Positions 9,397 through 19,220 of a stretch of 64,000 bases of DNA are shown here, in pieces. A program made the translations under genes and the position numbers. Origin of the DNA: Parvibaculum sp. (GTDB taxonomy: Bacteria; Pseudomonadota; Alphaproteobacteria; Parvibaculales; Parvibaculaceae). The stretch covers positions 43,188 to 107,187 of the forward strand of contig NZNS01000007.1 in NCBI GenBank assembly GCA_002694985.1. The letters are read 5' to 3'. Every line of letters begins with the position of its first letter. The first letter of the stretch is position 1. Under the pieces are notes generated by a model. It was not told the DNA's origin, did no database searches, and was given only the letters and a program-made list of their open reading frames with translations.

Positions 9397-11109
9397 TTGG
9401 CTAACACAGATAGCGCGCTCAATCCGAGCCGCGAAGATTTTGCCGCCCTGCTTGAGCAATCCTTCATGGACAGCAACATGCAGGAAGGTTCCGTGATCAA
9501 GGGAACCGTTGTCGGCGTCGAAAACGATCTCGCCATCATCGATGTCGGCCTCAAGACCGAAGGCCGTGTGCCGCTCAAGGAATTCGGCGCACCGGGCAAG
9601 CCGGCTGAGCTCGGCGTGGGCGACACCGTCGAGGTTTATCTCGAGCGCATCGAGAACGCGATGGGCGAAGCCGTACTGAGCCGTGAAAAGGCGAAGCGCG
9701 AAGAAAGCTGGATCCGCCTCGAAGTCGCATTCGAAAAGCAGGAGCGTGTCGAAGGTCAGATCTTCGGCCGTGTGAAGGGCGGCTTCACCGTCGACCTCGA
9801 CGGCGCCGTTGCGTTCCTTCCGGGCAGCCAGGTCGACATCCGCCCCGTGCGCGACGTCACCCCGCTCATGAACATTCCGCAGCCCTTCCAGATCCTGAAG
9901 ATGGACAAGCGCCGCGGCAACATCGTCGTGTCGCGCCGTGCCGTGCTCGAAGAGACCCGCGCCGAACAGCGCCAGGAACTCGTCGAGAACCTCAAGGAAG
10001 GTCAGGTGCTCGAGGGCGTCGTCAAGAACATCACCGATTACGGCGCGTTCGTCGATCTCGGCGGTGTGGACGGCCTGCTCCACGTTACCGACATTGCATG
10101 GCGCCGCGTGAACCATCCGACCGAAGTTCTCTCGATCGGCCAGACCGTCAAGGTCCAGGTCATCAAGGTGAACCACGAGACGCAGCGTATCTCGCTCGGC
10201 ATGAAGCAGCTCGAAGCCGATCCGTGGGAAGGCGTCGAAGCCAAATACCCGCTCAATGCGCGCTTCAAGGGCCGCGTGACGAACATCACCGACTACGGCG
10301 CATTCGTCGAACTTGAACCGGGCGTCGAAGGCCTCGTTCACGTCTCCGAAATGAGCTGGACGAAGAAGAACGTGCATCCGGGCAAGATCGTTTCCACTTC
10401 GCAGGAAGTGGAAGTGATGGTGCTGGAAGTCGATCCGGTAAAGCGCCGCATCTCGCTCGGCCTGAAGCACTGCATGGACAACCCCTGGACCACGTTCGCC
10501 GAGCGCTTCCCGCCCGGCACGATCGTCGAGGGCGAGATCAAGAACATCACCGAGTTCGGTCTGTTCATCGGTCTCGATGCGGATGTCGACGGCATGGTGC
10601 ACATGTCGGATCTCGACTGGAACCGCTCCGGCGAAGAAGCCATGGCCGACTACACCAAAGGCCAGGTCGTCAAGGCGCAGGTGCTCGACGTCGACACCGA
10701 CAAGGAGCGTATCTCGCTCGGCATCAAGCAGCTTGGCGGCGATCCGATGGAGTCGCTTGGCGACACCGTCCGCAAGGGCGCCGTCGTCACCTGCACGGTG
10801 ACCGGTGTGAGCGATAACGGCCTCGAAGTGACGGTGGGCGAAGACAACATGCCCGCTTTCATCCGCCGTGCGGAACTCGCCCGCGACCGTGGCGATCAGC
10901 GTCCCGAACGCTTCGCTGTCGGCGACAAGCTCGATGCCCGCGTGACGCAGTTCGACCGCGCATCGCGCAAGATCCAGCTTTCCGTCAAGGCGCTGGAAAT
11001 TGCGGAAGAAAAGGAAGCCGTGGCGCAGTACGGCTCGTCGGACTCCGGCGCGTCGCTCGGCGACATCCTTGGTGCGGCCCTCAACAAGGCCAGCACCGAC
11101 GACAAGTGA
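9397..11109 (+). CDS. rpsA: 30S ribosomal protein S1
   Basis: A 570-aa ribosomal protein that binds mRNA on the small subunit and assists initiation. The start is TTG 9397 with AGGAG 9 nt upstream, giving an N-terminus close to other alphaproteobacterial S1 proteins. Six S1 (OB-fold) repeats are visible, with recurring signatures such as Gly-x-Val-Lys-Asn-Ile-Thr-Asp-Tyr-Gly-Ala-Phe-Val-Asp-Leu and Gly-Leu-Leu-His-Val-Thr-Asp-Ile-Ala. A 196-bp leader separates it from cmk. That spacing could host autoregulation by S1, as known in Escherichia coli, but no specific structure was identified. Confidence 0.97.
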   Translation: MANTDSALNPSREDFAALLEQSFMDSNMQEGSVIKGTVVGVENDLAIIDVGLKTEGRVPLKEFGAPGKPAELGVGDTVEVYLERIENAMGEAVLSREKAKREESWIRLEVAFEKQERVEGQIFGRVKGGFTVDLDGAVAFLPGSQVDIRPVRDVTPLMNIPQPFQILKMDKRRGNIVVSRRAVLEETRAEQRQELVENLKEGQVLEGVVKNITDYGAFVDLGGVDGLLHVTDIAWRRVNHPTEVLSIGQTVKVQVIKVNHETQRISLGMKQLEADPWEGVEAKYPLNARFKGRVTNITDYGAFVELEPGVEGLVHVSEMSWTKKNVHPGKIVSTSQEVEVMVLEVDPVKRRISLGLKHCMDNPWTTFAERFPPGTIVEGEIKNITEFGLFIGLDADVDGMVHMSDLDWNRSGEEAMADYTKGQVVKAQVLDVDTDKERISLGIKQLGGDPMESLGDTVRKGAVVTCTVTGVSDNGLEVTVGEDNMPAFIRRAELARDRGDQRPERFAVGDKLDARVTQFDRASRKIQLSVKALEIAEEKEAVAQYGSSDSGASLGDILGAALNKASTDDK

Positions 11110-11114
11110 GGCAT

Positions 11115-11152
11115 TCCGGCGGGAGGGCTCAAACCTTCCCGCCGGACCTTTT
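11115..11152 (+). terminator. Intrinsic terminator after rpsA
   Basis: A ten-base-pair GC-rich stem, TCCGGCGGGA (11115-11124) with TCCCGCCGGA (11137-11146), plus inner pairs, is followed by CCTTTT. It starts 5 nt after the rpsA stop. The T tract is short, so termination may be partial. Confidence 0.7.
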
Positions 11153-11265
11153 CGAGGCCTCTCTTTCGTGCGTCGGGGACATATCGGGCGGCGTTAGGCG
11201 TTTACGCTCGCAGGTTCGCCCTCTAAGCTCCCGGCACCTGTTCGCACCATTCGGAGGAGAGTCTC

Positions 11266-12210
11266 TTGTCTCTCGATGCAGATACGTTAGCGGACAGGCG
11301 GCGCCTCAAACGCCGCCTGTTTTTTTGGCGGGCCGGCGCCATTGCCGCCGTCGCGGCCGCTGTCATCGTCCTGCTGGCCGAAGGCGGAGTTGTACTGCCC
11401 GGCGCGCAAATCGCTCGGGTCTCGATCACCGGCATCATCGTGGACGACCGGCCGCAACAGGAAATGCTGGAACAGCTCGCCGAAGACGACAATGTGAAGG
11501 CAGTCATTCTATCGATCGACAGCCCCGGCGGCACGACGACCGGCGCAGAGGCCCTTTTCACCTCCATCCGCAAGGTTTCGGAGAAGAAGCCCGTCGTGGC
11601 CGTTCTGGGAACGGTGGCCGCATCGGGCGGCTACATCGCCGCCCTCTCGGCCGATCACATCGTTGCCCGTGGCAACACGATCACGGGCTCCATCGGCGTC
11701 CTGTTCCAATGGACGCAGATAGAGGAGCTTCTCGACAATATCGGTGTCGAGATGAAGGAGATCAAATCGGCCCCGCTCAAGGCCGAGCCGAATCCTTTTC
11801 ACAAGACGAGCCCCGAGGCCATCCGCGTCACGCAGGCGATGCTCGATACATCCTATGAGTGGTTCCTGCGCCTTGTCGCGGAACGGCGCAACATGGACGC
11901 GACGAAGGCGAAGGAACTCGGCGACGGGCGCGTCTATACCGGCTGGCAGGCGGTCGAGAACGGCCTCATCGACGAACTCGGCGGCGAGGAGCAGGCTATC
12001 GCCTGGCTCGCAAGCGAACACGGCATTCACGAAGAGTTGCCTGTCCGGGACTGGACGCCCGCCTATCCTGAACTCGGGATGGCCGGCTTTGCAGGCCGGG
12101 TGCTGGGCGAAGCCGCCGTCACGGCAATCGGCGGTCTGGGCGGAAAAACACAGCAGGCAAAACGACTTACACTTGACGGTCTTACGAGCGTTTGGCAACC
12201 TGACCTTTGA
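11266..12210 (+). CDS. sppA: Signal peptide peptidase SppA (36-kDa type)
   Basis: A 314-aa membrane-bound serine protease that degrades cleaved signal peptides. The start is TTG 11266, preceded by GGAGGA. One transmembrane segment lies at about 22-45. The S49 catalytic domain contains SIDSPGGT (83-90), the nucleophile motif Ala-Ala-Ser120-Gly-Gly-Tyr and a candidate general-base Lys near 172, followed by the conserved DGRVYTG and GL-DELGG motifs. Length and single N-terminal anchor fit the short SppA_36K form. It lies between rpsA and ihfB, a conserved alphaproteobacterial order. Confidence 0.93.
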   Translation: MSLDADTLADRRRLKRRLFFWRAGAIAAVAAAVIVLLAEGGVVLPGAQIARVSITGIIVDDRPQQEMLEQLAEDDNVKAVILSIDSPGGTTTGAEALFTSIRKVSEKKPVVAVLGTVAASGGYIAALSADHIVARGNTITGSIGVLFQWTQIEELLDNIGVEMKEIKSAPLKAEPNPFHKTSPEAIRVTQAMLDTSYEWFLRLVAERRNMDATKAKELGDGRVYTGWQAVENGLIDELGGEEQAIAWLASEHGIHEELPVRDWTPAYPELGMAGFAGRVLGEAAVTAIGGLGGKTQQAKRLTLDGLTSVWQPDL

Positions 12211-12281
12211 TATGGGAAGAGCTTTAACCGCTTCCGGTGGCGTGCGAAGCTGAATGGAAAGAAGCCGGGGGACGGAAGAAC

Positions 12282-12617
12282 ATGATCAAATCGGAGCTCG
12301 TCGCCCGCCTCGCCCAAGGCAATCCGCATCTCTATCAGCGCGATGTCGAACGCATCGTCAGCACAATTTTCGATGAAATCAGCGCGGCGCTCGCACGGGG
12401 GGACCGGGTGGAGCTTCGCGGCTTCGGTGCCTTCTCCGTCAAAAACCGGCCCGCACGAACAGGACGCAATCCCCGCACCGGCGAGCCTGTGCATGTCGAG
12501 GAGAAGTCTGTACCCTTCTTCAAGACGGGCAAGGAATTGCGCGAACGGCTGAACAATGCCGATATCGCGGACGACAAGCTCATGAACGATGATGGCGACG
12601 ACGACAGCGACGATTAA
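12282..12617 (+). CDS. ihfB: Integration host factor subunit beta
   Basis: A 111-aa DNA-bending protein of the HU/IHF family that pairs with IhfA. The start is ATG 12282 (MIKSEL); an ATG further upstream at 12237 would add 15 residues absent from the family. Family marks are the [23 protein letters not shown] beta-arm region (about residues 46-70) with the intercalating Pro, and [11 protein letters not shown] near the end. The C-terminal tail is unusually acidic (about ten Asp). IHF shapes DNA for transcription, recombination and integrative element excision, which may matter for the elements in this window. Confidence 0.95.
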   Translation: MIKSELVARLAQGNPHLYQRDVERIVSTIFDEISAALARGDRVELRGFGAFSVKNRPARTGRNPRTGEPVHVEEKSVPFFKTGKELRERLNNADIADDKLMNDDGDDDSDD

Positions 12618-12680
12618 ATCCGTCTCCGACGCCTTGCCATCTGCCCCTTTGTTCGCATTCCGAACCGGAAGTGCCGCCTC

Positions 12681-12959
12681 GTGAAACTCCTGCGCTGGAT
12701 TATTCTTCCCCCGGTCGTGGTTATCGTCATGGCGCTCGCCGTCGCGAACCGGGCACCCGTGACCTTCAGCCTCGACCCCTTCGATCCTGTTTCCCCGGCG
12801 ATAGGCCTTGAAGTACCGCTTTTCCTCGTGATTCTGGTTTCGGTACTGATCGGCATTCTGATCGGCGGTGCCGGGGCATGGGCACAGGCCCGCAGAAAGG
12901 CCGCAAAGGCCCGCATGTCCTCCCCGGCGGGAGAAAATCTGCCTGCCTTGCGCGACTGA
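12681..12959 (+). CDS. LapA-domain (DUF1049) inner-membrane protein
   Basis: A 92-aa membrane protein starting at GTG 12681. Two transmembrane helices are visible, about residues 5-22 and 45-68, separated by a short loop containing Asn-Arg-Ala-Pro-Val-Thr-Phe-Ser, the hallmark of the LapA/DUF1049 family. The C-terminal cytosolic tail is basic and helical. The Escherichia coli relative helps lipopolysaccharide assembly; that role is transferred by family only. It sits between ihfB and pyrF as in many alphaproteobacteria. Confidence 0.85.
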   Translation: MKLLRWIILPPVVVIVMALAVANRAPVTFSLDPFDPVSPAIGLEVPLFLVILVSVLIGILIGGAGAWAQARRKAAKARMSSPAGENLPALRD

Positions 12960-13029
12960 GGCCCGAAAAGCCGAGCCCCGCGCATGGACGATCTGCTATA
13001 AGGCCCGAAACCCGGACAGCAGGTGCAAA

Positions 13030-13731
13030 ATGAGCCTCGAAAACCCCGTTTTCTGCGCCCTCGACACAACCGATCTCGGCAGGGCGGAAACGCTTGCGCG
13101 GAGCCTCACGGGCAGCGTCGGCGGGGTAAAGATCGGCATGGAGTTTTTTAACGCACATGGACCTGCGGGCTATCGCGCGGTCGCCGCGACGGACTTGCCT
13201 ATCTTTCTCGACCTGAAGCTTCACGACATTCCGAACACTGTCGCAGGCGGTATTCGCGCGGTGCTGCCGCTGCGGCCGGCCATCGTCAATGTCCACACGG
13301 CAGGAGGCGGCGCGATGATGCGGGCCGCCGCCGACGCGGCGAAGGAGGCCGGCGAAAGCCGTCCCCTTGTCATCGGTGTCACCATGCTGACGAGCCTCGA
13401 TGCCAGCGATCTCAGGGACACGGGAGTCAGCGACAGCCCAAGCGACCATGTGCGCCGCCTTGCAGGCCTCGCCGCTTCCTCGGGGCTCGACGGCGTGGTT
13501 TGTTCCGCCCATGAGATCGAGGTGCTGAGACGCGATCTCGACAAGGACTTCAAGCTGATCGTACCCGGCATTCGGCCGGCCGGCAGCGACGTCGGAGACC
13601 AGAAGCGCATCATGACGCCTGTCGAAGCGCTGACACTCGGAGCGGACTTGCTCGTCATCGGGCGTCCCATCACCAGCGCGAACGATCCGCGCGCGGCGGC
13701 CGAGGAAATCGGCCGCTCGCTTGCGGCGTGA
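13030..13731 (+). CDS. pyrF: Orotidine 5'-phosphate decarboxylase
   Basis: A 233-aa enzyme for the last step of UMP synthesis. The start is ATG 13030; the frame is open upstream but without family similarity. The catalytic Asp-Lys-Asp motif is in DLKLHDIPNT (Asp61, Lys63, Asp66). Substrate phosphate binding is provided by Pro-Gly-Ile-Arg-Pro near residue 180 and Gly-Arg-Pro-Ile near the end. Its stop is followed 7 bp later by trpF, so both are probably in one transcript. Confidence 0.96.
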   Translation: MSLENPVFCALDTTDLGRAETLARSLTGSVGGVKIGMEFFNAHGPAGYRAVAATDLPIFLDLKLHDIPNTVAGGIRAVLPLRPAIVNVHTAGGGAMMRAAADAAKEAGESRPLVIGVTMLTSLDASDLRDTGVSDSPSDHVRRLAGLAASSGLDGVVCSAHEIEVLRRDLDKDFKLIVPGIRPAGSDVGDQKRIMTPVEALTLGADLLVIGRPITSANDPRAAAEEIGRSLAA

Positions 13732-13738
13732 GCACGCA

Positions 13739-14386
13739 ATGAGTATTCAGGTCAAAATTTGCGGGCTTTCGACGCCCGAAACAGTCGAAGCCGCAGTCGA
13801 GGCCGGTGCGGACTATCTGGGCTTTGTCTTCATTCCCAAAAGTTCCCGAAATATCTCAACCGAGCAGGCCCGCATACTGGCGCAAGGCGTGCCTTCATCC
13901 GTATTGAGGGTCGCGCTGACCGTCGATGCGGACGAGCGGACGCTCGATGAGATCGTGGAAACACTCAACCCCGATATTCTGCAGCTTCACGGCGCGGAAA
14001 CGCCGGAACGGCTGATGGAACTGAAAGCGCGATACGGCCTTGCACTCATGAAGGCCATTGGAATCGCGGAGCCTGAAGACCCGCTCAAGGCTGCCGTTTA
14101 CCGCGATTCCGCCGACTTGTTGCTGTTCGATGCCAAACCACCTAAATCTATGACAGGTGCATTGCCGGGCGGTAACGGCCTCGTCTTCGACTGGTCCTTG
14201 ATCGCCGGACACAGGCCGGAAATACCCTGGATGCTTTCGGGCGGCCTGAACGCAGGAAACGTCGCTGAAGCGATCCGGATTACCGGGGCGCAGGCGGTCG
14301 ATGTTTCATCCGGTGTCGAGGATGCGCCGGGCCGGAAAACACCGGAACTGATCGAAGCCTTTATCAGGGCGGCAAAGGCCGCCTGA
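13739..14386 (+). CDS. trpF: Phosphoribosylanthranilate isomerase
   Basis: A 215-aa TIM-barrel enzyme of tryptophan synthesis. The start is ATG 13739 (MSIQVKICGL); an earlier in-frame codon at 13721 overlaps pyrF. Motifs are Val-Lys-Ile-Cys-Gly-Leu with the catalytic Cys, Gly-Phe-Val-Phe and the C-terminal Leu-Ser-Gly-Gly-Leu-x3-Asn-Val, Val-Asp-Val-Ser-Ser-Gly-Val-Glu. Genes trpF, trpB and trpA run together, while trpE/G/D/C are elsewhere, as usual in alphaproteobacteria. Confidence 0.96.
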   Translation: MSIQVKICGLSTPETVEAAVEAGADYLGFVFIPKSSRNISTEQARILAQGVPSSVLRVALTVDADERTLDEIVETLNPDILQLHGAETPERLMELKARYGLALMKAIGIAEPEDPLKAAVYRDSADLLLFDAKPPKSMTGALPGGNGLVFDWSLIAGHRPEIPWMLSGGLNAGNVAEAIRITGAQAVDVSSGVEDAPGRKTPELIEAFIRAAKAA

Positions 14387-14410
14387 CGGGCGGACCTGAA
14401 CGGGAAGAAA

Positions 14411-15637
14411 GTGGCAAGCGTGAGCCAGACGAAAGCAAATTCACTCCGCAGCGGCCCCGACGAACGCGGACGTTTCGGCATATTCGGTGGGCGCTTTGTC
14501 GCCGAGACGCTGATGCCACTCGTCCTCGATCTCGACCACGCCTACAAGGACGCGAAAGCCGACCCTGCCTTCCAGGCGGAAATCGACTACATGCAGCGCG
14601 ACTATGTGGGCCGGGAAAGCCCGCTCTATTTTGCCGAACGTCTGACAGAGCATCTCGGCGGCGCGAAAATCTATTTCAAGCGTGACGAGCTCAACCACAC
14701 CGGTAGCCACAAGATCAACAACTGCCTCGGTCAGATCCTGCTCGCAAAGCGCATGGGCAAGACGCGCATCATCGCGGAGACGGGCGCAGGCCAGCACGGC
14801 GTGGCGACTGCGACCGTGTGCGCCCGCTTCGGTCTTCCCTGTGTCGTCTATATGGGGACGACCGACATCGAACGGCAGAAGCCCAATGTCTTCCGCATGA
14901 AGCTTCTGGGCGCGGAAGTCGTACCGGTAACCTCGGGCACGGGTACGCTCAAGGACGCGATGAATGAAGCGTTGCGCGACTGGGTGACGAATGTCGACAG
15001 CACCTATTACCTGATCGGCACAGTTGCGGGACCGCATCCCTATCCCGCCATGGTGCGCGATTTCCAGTCCGTCATCGGCGAGGAGACGAAACGCCAGATG
15101 ATGGAACGGGAAGGGCGACTGCCGGACAGTGTTGTCGCCTGCATCGGCGGCGGGTCGAACGCGATGGGACTTTTTCATCCCTTCCTTGATGACACCTCTG
15201 TGAAAATCTACGGCGTCGAAGCTGCGGGCAAGGGAATCGAGACAGGCAAACATTGCGCATCGCTCAAGGGCGGCGCACCGGGCGTGCTGCACGGTAACCG
15301 CACCTATCTGCTCCAGGACGAGGACGGACAGATCAAGGACGGCCACTCGATTTCGGCCGGCCTCGACTATCCGGGCATCGGACCGGAACATTCATGGCTG
15401 CACGAGACGGGCCGTGCCGAGTATGTCTCGGCGACGGACAAGGAAGCGCTTGAGGCATTCCAGCTCTGTTCGCGCCTTGAAGGCATTATTCCGGCGCTGG
15501 AGCCTGCGCATGCGCTAGCCTATGTGACGAAGATCGCACCAACGCTTCCCAAGGATCATCTGATGGTGATGAACATGTGCGGACGCGGCGACAAGGATGT
15601 CTTCGCTGTTGCCGACCATCTGGGGGTGACATTGTGA
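14411..15637 (+). CDS. trpB: Tryptophan synthase beta chain
   Basis: A 408-aa PLP enzyme that condenses indole and serine to tryptophan. The start is GTG 14411, with GGGAAG upstream. The PLP lysine is Lys101 in His-Thr-Gly-Ser-His-Lys. [14 protein letters not shown] and the phosphate-binding Gly-Gly-Gly-Ser-Asn-Ala are present. Its stop overlaps the trpA start (GTGA), which suits the alpha2-beta2 complex with its indole tunnel. The length is standard. Confidence 0.97.
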   Translation: MASVSQTKANSLRSGPDERGRFGIFGGRFVAETLMPLVLDLDHAYKDAKADPAFQAEIDYMQRDYVGRESPLYFAERLTEHLGGAKIYFKRDELNHTGSHKINNCLGQILLAKRMGKTRIIAETGAGQHGVATATVCARFGLPCVVYMGTTDIERQKPNVFRMKLLGAEVVPVTSGTGTLKDAMNEALRDWVTNVDSTYYLIGTVAGPHPYPAMVRDFQSVIGEETKRQMMEREGRLPDSVVACIGGGSNAMGLFHPFLDDTSVKIYGVEAAGKGIETGKHCASLKGGAPGVLHGNRTYLLQDEDGQIKDGHSISAGLDYPGIGPEHSWLHETGRAEYVSATDKEALEAFQLCSRLEGIIPALEPAHALAYVTKIAPTLPKDHLMVMNMCGRGDKDVFAVADHLGVTL

Positions 15638-16473
15638 CGACGAGGCTGGAGAAGCGTTTCGCGACGCTGAAACAAGAAGGCCGTGCCGCCTTTGTCACCT
15701 TCATCACGGCGGGCGATCCGGATTTCGACACGACACTCGGCATTCTGAATGGATTGCCGAAAGCAGGCGCCGACGTGATCGAACTCGGCATGCCCTTTAC
15801 GGACCCGATGGCCGACGGACCTTCCATCCAGGCTTCATCGCAGCGCGCGCTCCGCAACGGTGCGAGCATGAAAAGAACGCTTGAGCTGGTACGCCGCTTT
15901 CGCGAAAACGACCCGGAAACGCCGATCGTTCTCATGGGATATTACAATCCGATCTATCACATGGGCGTCGAGACATTTCTGGGACGCGCCATCGAGGCGG
16001 GCGTCGATGGACTTATCGTCGTCGATTTGCCTCCGGAAGAAGACGATGAACTCTGTCTGCCTGCACTGAAAGCCGGTCTGAACTTTATCCGCCTTGCGAC
16101 ACCGACAACAGACGACAAGCGGCTGCCCGCCGTTCTCGCGAATACATCCGGTTTTGTCTATTACGTCTCGATTACCGGCATTACCGGCGCAGCGAGCCCG
16201 CAAGCGCAGGACGTCGCCTCGTCGGTGAAGCGGATCAAGGGACACACATCGCTGCCGGTGGCCGTCGGCTTCGGCATACGGACACCGGAACAGGCTGCGG
16301 AAATTGCCCGCGCAGCCGACGGAGCCGTGGTCGGCTCCGCCATCGTCGATGCGATCGCGCGCGAAGTCGGCGAAGACGGCAAGATCAAAGTAGGCGCCAT
16401 CGCGCGCGTTCTCGAATTTGTAAGCAAGCTCGCCGATGGTGTTCACGCCGCGCGCGCAGCTGCCGCAGAATAA
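15634..16473 (+). CDS. trpA: Tryptophan synthase alpha chain
   Basis: A 279-aa TIM barrel that cleaves indole-3-glycerol phosphate. The start is GTG 15634, overlapping the trpB stop; the open frame reaches back to 15577 inside trpB. Catalytic Glu50 (Ile-Glu-Leu-Gly-Met-Pro) and Asp61 (Met-Ala-Asp-Gly-Pro) are present, as are the [10 protein letters not shown] loop and Val-Gly-Phe-Gly-Ile. accD follows after 12 bp. Confidence 0.97.
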   Translation: MTTRLEKRFATLKQEGRAAFVTFITAGDPDFDTTLGILNGLPKAGADVIELGMPFTDPMADGPSIQASSQRALRNGASMKRTLELVRRFRENDPETPIVLMGYYNPIYHMGVETFLGRAIEAGVDGLIVVDLPPEEDDELCLPALKAGLNFIRLATPTTDDKRLPAVLANTSGFVYYVSITGITGAASPQAQDVASSVKRIKGHTSLPVAVGFGIRTPEQAAEIARAADGAVVGSAIVDAIAREVGEDGKIKVGAIARVLEFVSKLADGVHAARAAAAE

Positions 16474-16485
16474 GGAATTCAGCCG

Positions 16486-17400
16486 ATGAACTGGATCAAC
16501 AATGTCGTCCGGCCGAAAATCCAGCGTGTCTTCAACAAGAAGCAGCAAACGCCGGATAATCTCTGGCACAAGTGCCCTTCCTGCGGAGAGATGATTTTTC
16601 ATCGCGACCTCGAAGCGGCGATGCGCGTTTGCCCGAACTGCGACCATCATATGCGTCTGGGAACGGACGAACGTCTGGCTTCGCTCTTCGACAATGCGGA
16701 GTACCAGATCGTTCCGGTCGATGCCGTCGTGGTCGATCCCTTGAAGTTTCGCGACCAGAAAAAATATCCCGACCGCCTGAAGGAAGCGCGCTCGAAAACG
16801 GGCCGCAACGATTCCGTGACCGTGGCACATGGACCACTCGACGACGTCGAGACCGTGATCGCCATTGAGGATTTCACCTTCATGGGTGGCTCACTTGGTA
16901 TCGCGGCGGGCGAAGCCATCATTCGCGGTGCGGAAACAGCGCTCGAGAAGAAGGCGCCCTATATTCTCTTTGCCGCCGCGGGCGGCGCTCGCATGCAGGA
17001 GGGCATTCTTTCTCTCATGCAGATGCCGCGCACAACCGTCGCGCTTCAGCTTTTGCGTGAGGCCGGGCTTCCTTTCATCGTGGTACTGACCGACCCGACA
17101 ACCGGCGGCGTGCTCGCTTCCTATGCCATGCTGGGCGATATCCAGATTGCGGAGCCGAAGGCGCTTATCGGCTTTTCCGGCCGCCGCGTCATCGAGCAGA
17201 CAATCCGCGAGAAACTGCCGGACGATTTCCAGTCGGCCGAGTTCCAGTTCGAACACGGCATGATCGACATGATCGTGCATCGTCACAAGATGAAGGAGAC
17301 GCTTGCGCGTATCATCCGGCTGATGACACATCGTCCGCGCAGCCAGCGCCAGCAGACCGCAAACACTCCGGCGAAGACCGCAGCGCCAACTGCACCGTGA
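16486..17400 (+). CDS. accD: Acetyl-CoA carboxylase, carboxyltransferase subunit beta
   Basis: A 304-aa carboxyltransferase beta subunit for malonyl-CoA production. An N-terminal zinc ribbon with Cys30-x2-Cys33 and Cys49-x2-Cys52 is followed by the crotonase-like domain with [12 protein letters not shown] and the Gly-Gly-Ala-Arg-Met-Gln-Glu-Gly motif and [11 protein letters not shown]. The C-terminal tail is Gln/Thr/Ala-rich. Its stop overlaps the GTG start of folC (GTGA), the common accD-folC pairing. Confidence 0.97.
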   Translation: MNWINNVVRPKIQRVFNKKQQTPDNLWHKCPSCGEMIFHRDLEAAMRVCPNCDHHMRLGTDERLASLFDNAEYQIVPVDAVVVDPLKFRDQKKYPDRLKEARSKTGRNDSVTVAHGPLDDVETVIAIEDFTFMGGSLGIAAGEAIIRGAETALEKKAPYILFAAAGGARMQEGILSLMQMPRTTVALQLLREAGLPFIVVLTDPTTGGVLASYAMLGDIQIAEPKALIGFSGRRVIEQTIREKLPDDFQSAEFQFEHGMIDMIVHRHKMKETLARIIRLMTHRPRSQRQQTANTPAKTAAPTAP

Positions 17401-18731
17401 GTCAGGACATCGCCCCTTCAAGCGACGTCATTCTCGAACGACTGACGAAACTCCACCCGAAGCTGATCGACTTGTCGCTCGACAGGACATGGCGGCTGCT
17501 CGGCGCGCTCGGGAATCCCGAACGGGCACTGCCCCCCGTCTTCCACATCGCCGGCACGAACGGCAAGGGATCGGTTTCCGCCTATATGCGTACCGCGTTC
17601 GAGGCCGGTGGCTATGCCGTCCATAGCTACACCTCACCGCATCTCGTGCGCTTCCACGAACGTATCAGGCTTGCGGGCAAGCAGGGTAGCGCGCCCATAA
17701 CGGAGGAGCATCTTTCAGCTCTTCTCGATGAATGCGAAAAGGCAAATGCGGATGCACCCATAACCTTTTTTGAGATTACGACAGCAGCAGCGCTCCTCGC
17801 CTTCTCGCGCGAGCCTGCCGACGCGCTCATTCTGGAAGTCGGCATGGGCGGACGGCTCGACACTACGAATGTCGTCGAAAAGCCCGCTGTCTGCATCATC
17901 ACACCCATCGACCTCGACCATCAGGCATTTCTCGGGGACACAATCGAGCTCATAGCGAATGAAAAGGCCGGAATATTGAAGCGCGGTGTGCCTGCCGTGA
18001 TCGGGCCGCAGACAGATGAGGCGAGAATCGCCATCGAAATGGCGGCGGAGAAAGCGGGCGCGTGCCTGTTTATTCATGGGCAGGATTTCTCCGCGCACGA
18101 AGAGGCGGGATCTCTCATCTATCAGGATGAAGACGGGCTTCTCGATCTTCCGTTGCCACGCCTGCCCGGCCGTCATCAGATCGACAATGCCGGCACTGCC
18201 ATTTGCGCATTGCGAAAGGCGGGCATCTTGCCGCTTGAGCGCGATGCCATTGCACATGGCATGACGAGTATCGAATGGCCCGCGCGCCTGCAGCGTCTGA
18301 CGAAAGGGCCTCTCCTCTCACGGCTTCCGCGGGGAGCCGAACTCTGGCTTGATGGCGGACACAATCCTGCAGCGGGGCGAGCGATATCGGAAACCATGGC
18401 CGATTTCGCGCAGCATGACCCGGAGGGCGAGGCGCGGCCCCTCATTCTCATATGCGGCATGCTCAATACAAAAGACGCGACGGGCTTCTTTGCGCCGTTT
18501 CGCGGGCTCACCTCGCATGTCGAGACGCTAGCCATTCCCGGTGCGCCGGCCAGCGTTTCCGCAGAGACACTGGCGAGCGCAGCGGCGCATGCCGGACTCG
18601 ATGCTCATCCCGCAGCTTCGCTCGACGAAGCGCTTGAGCGTGCATCGCTCGCTGCCGGACGCGCCACGCCGCGCATTCTGATATGCGGCTCGCTCTATCT
18701 GGCAGGTCACATTCTCGCTGAAAACAGCTGA
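17397..18731 (+). CDS. folC: Bifunctional folylpolyglutamate/dihydrofolate synthase
   Basis: A 444-aa Mur-ligase-family enzyme adding glutamate to folates. The start is GTG 17397, overlapping accD by 4 bp. The P-loop AGTNGKGS lies at residues 52-59, followed by [18 protein letters not shown] and Leu-Asp-Gly-Gly-His-Asn-Pro, all family signatures. It is the last gene of the trpFBA-accD-folC run before a bidirectional terminator. Confidence 0.96.
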   Translation: MSQDIAPSSDVILERLTKLHPKLIDLSLDRTWRLLGALGNPERALPPVFHIAGTNGKGSVSAYMRTAFEAGGYAVHSYTSPHLVRFHERIRLAGKQGSAPITEEHLSALLDECEKANADAPITFFEITTAAALLAFSREPADALILEVGMGGRLDTTNVVEKPAVCIITPIDLDHQAFLGDTIELIANEKAGILKRGVPAVIGPQTDEARIAIEMAAEKAGACLFIHGQDFSAHEEAGSLIYQDEDGLLDLPLPRLPGRHQIDNAGTAICALRKAGILPLERDAIAHGMTSIEWPARLQRLTKGPLLSRLPRGAELWLDGGHNPAAGRAISETMADFAQHDPEGEARPLILICGMLNTKDATGFFAPFRGLTSHVETLAIPGAPASVSAETLASAAAHAGLDAHPAASLDEALERASLAAGRATPRILICGSLYLAGHILAENS

Positions 18732-18734
18732 AAC

Positions 18735-18771
18735 GAAAAAGGCCGGCCCTTCGTGACCAGCCTTTCAAAAA
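18735..18771. terminator. Bidirectional terminator between folC and trxA
   Basis: AAAGGC (18738-18743) can pair with GCCTTT (18759-18764), with partial inner pairs; A-rich stretches flank both sides, giving a U tract on the minus-strand transcript and a weaker one on the plus strand. It separates convergent folC and trxA. Confidence 0.6.
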
Positions 18772-18786
18772 ATATCAGTGGAAAAA

Positions 18787-19107
18787 TCAGAGAGCGCTGT
18801 CGATCCACTCGACAATCTTTCCTTTGGGCAATGCACCGACTTTCGTCGCAGCGACCTGACCGTCCTTGAAGATCATCAGGGTCGGGATACCGCGCACACC
18901 GTATTTGGTCGGCACGTTCGGATTTTCGTCGATATTGATCTTCGCGATGGTGATCTTGCCATCGTAATCCTTCGCGATTTCCTCAAGCGCGGGGCCGATC
19001 TGCTTGCAGGGGCCGCACCACTCCGCCCAGAAGTCGACCAATACGGGCCCGCTGGCATCGATGACATCGGTCTCGAACGATGCGTCGGTCACTTTGTTAG
19101 TCGCCAT
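18787..19107 (-). CDS. trxA: Thioredoxin
   Basis: A 106-aa cytosolic disulfide reductase. The active site is Trp-Cys31-Gly-Pro-Cys34, in Val-Asp-Phe-Trp-Ala-Glu-Trp-Cys, with the cis-Pro in Gly-Ile-Pro-Thr-Leu. The start is ATG with complement 19105-19107; the open frame extends to 19224 but the extra residues are not thioredoxin-like. It lies downstream of addA on the same strand, separated by 113 bp, so it may have its own promoter. Confidence 0.97.
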   Translation of the reverse strand: MATNKVTDASFETDVIDASGPVLVDFWAEWCGPCKQIGPALEEIAKDYDGKITIAKINIDENPNVPTKYGVRGIPTLMIFKDGQVAATKVGALPKGKIVEWIDSAL

Positions 19108-19220
19108 TGTCTTTCGTCCTTTCTGGCCGTCTTCCCGGAAATCCGGTTGCGGCGCGCAGCTTAGCGCATAAACAGATACTGGTTCGGTTCGTTTGAATCT
19201 AGGAACGACACCACGCGAGG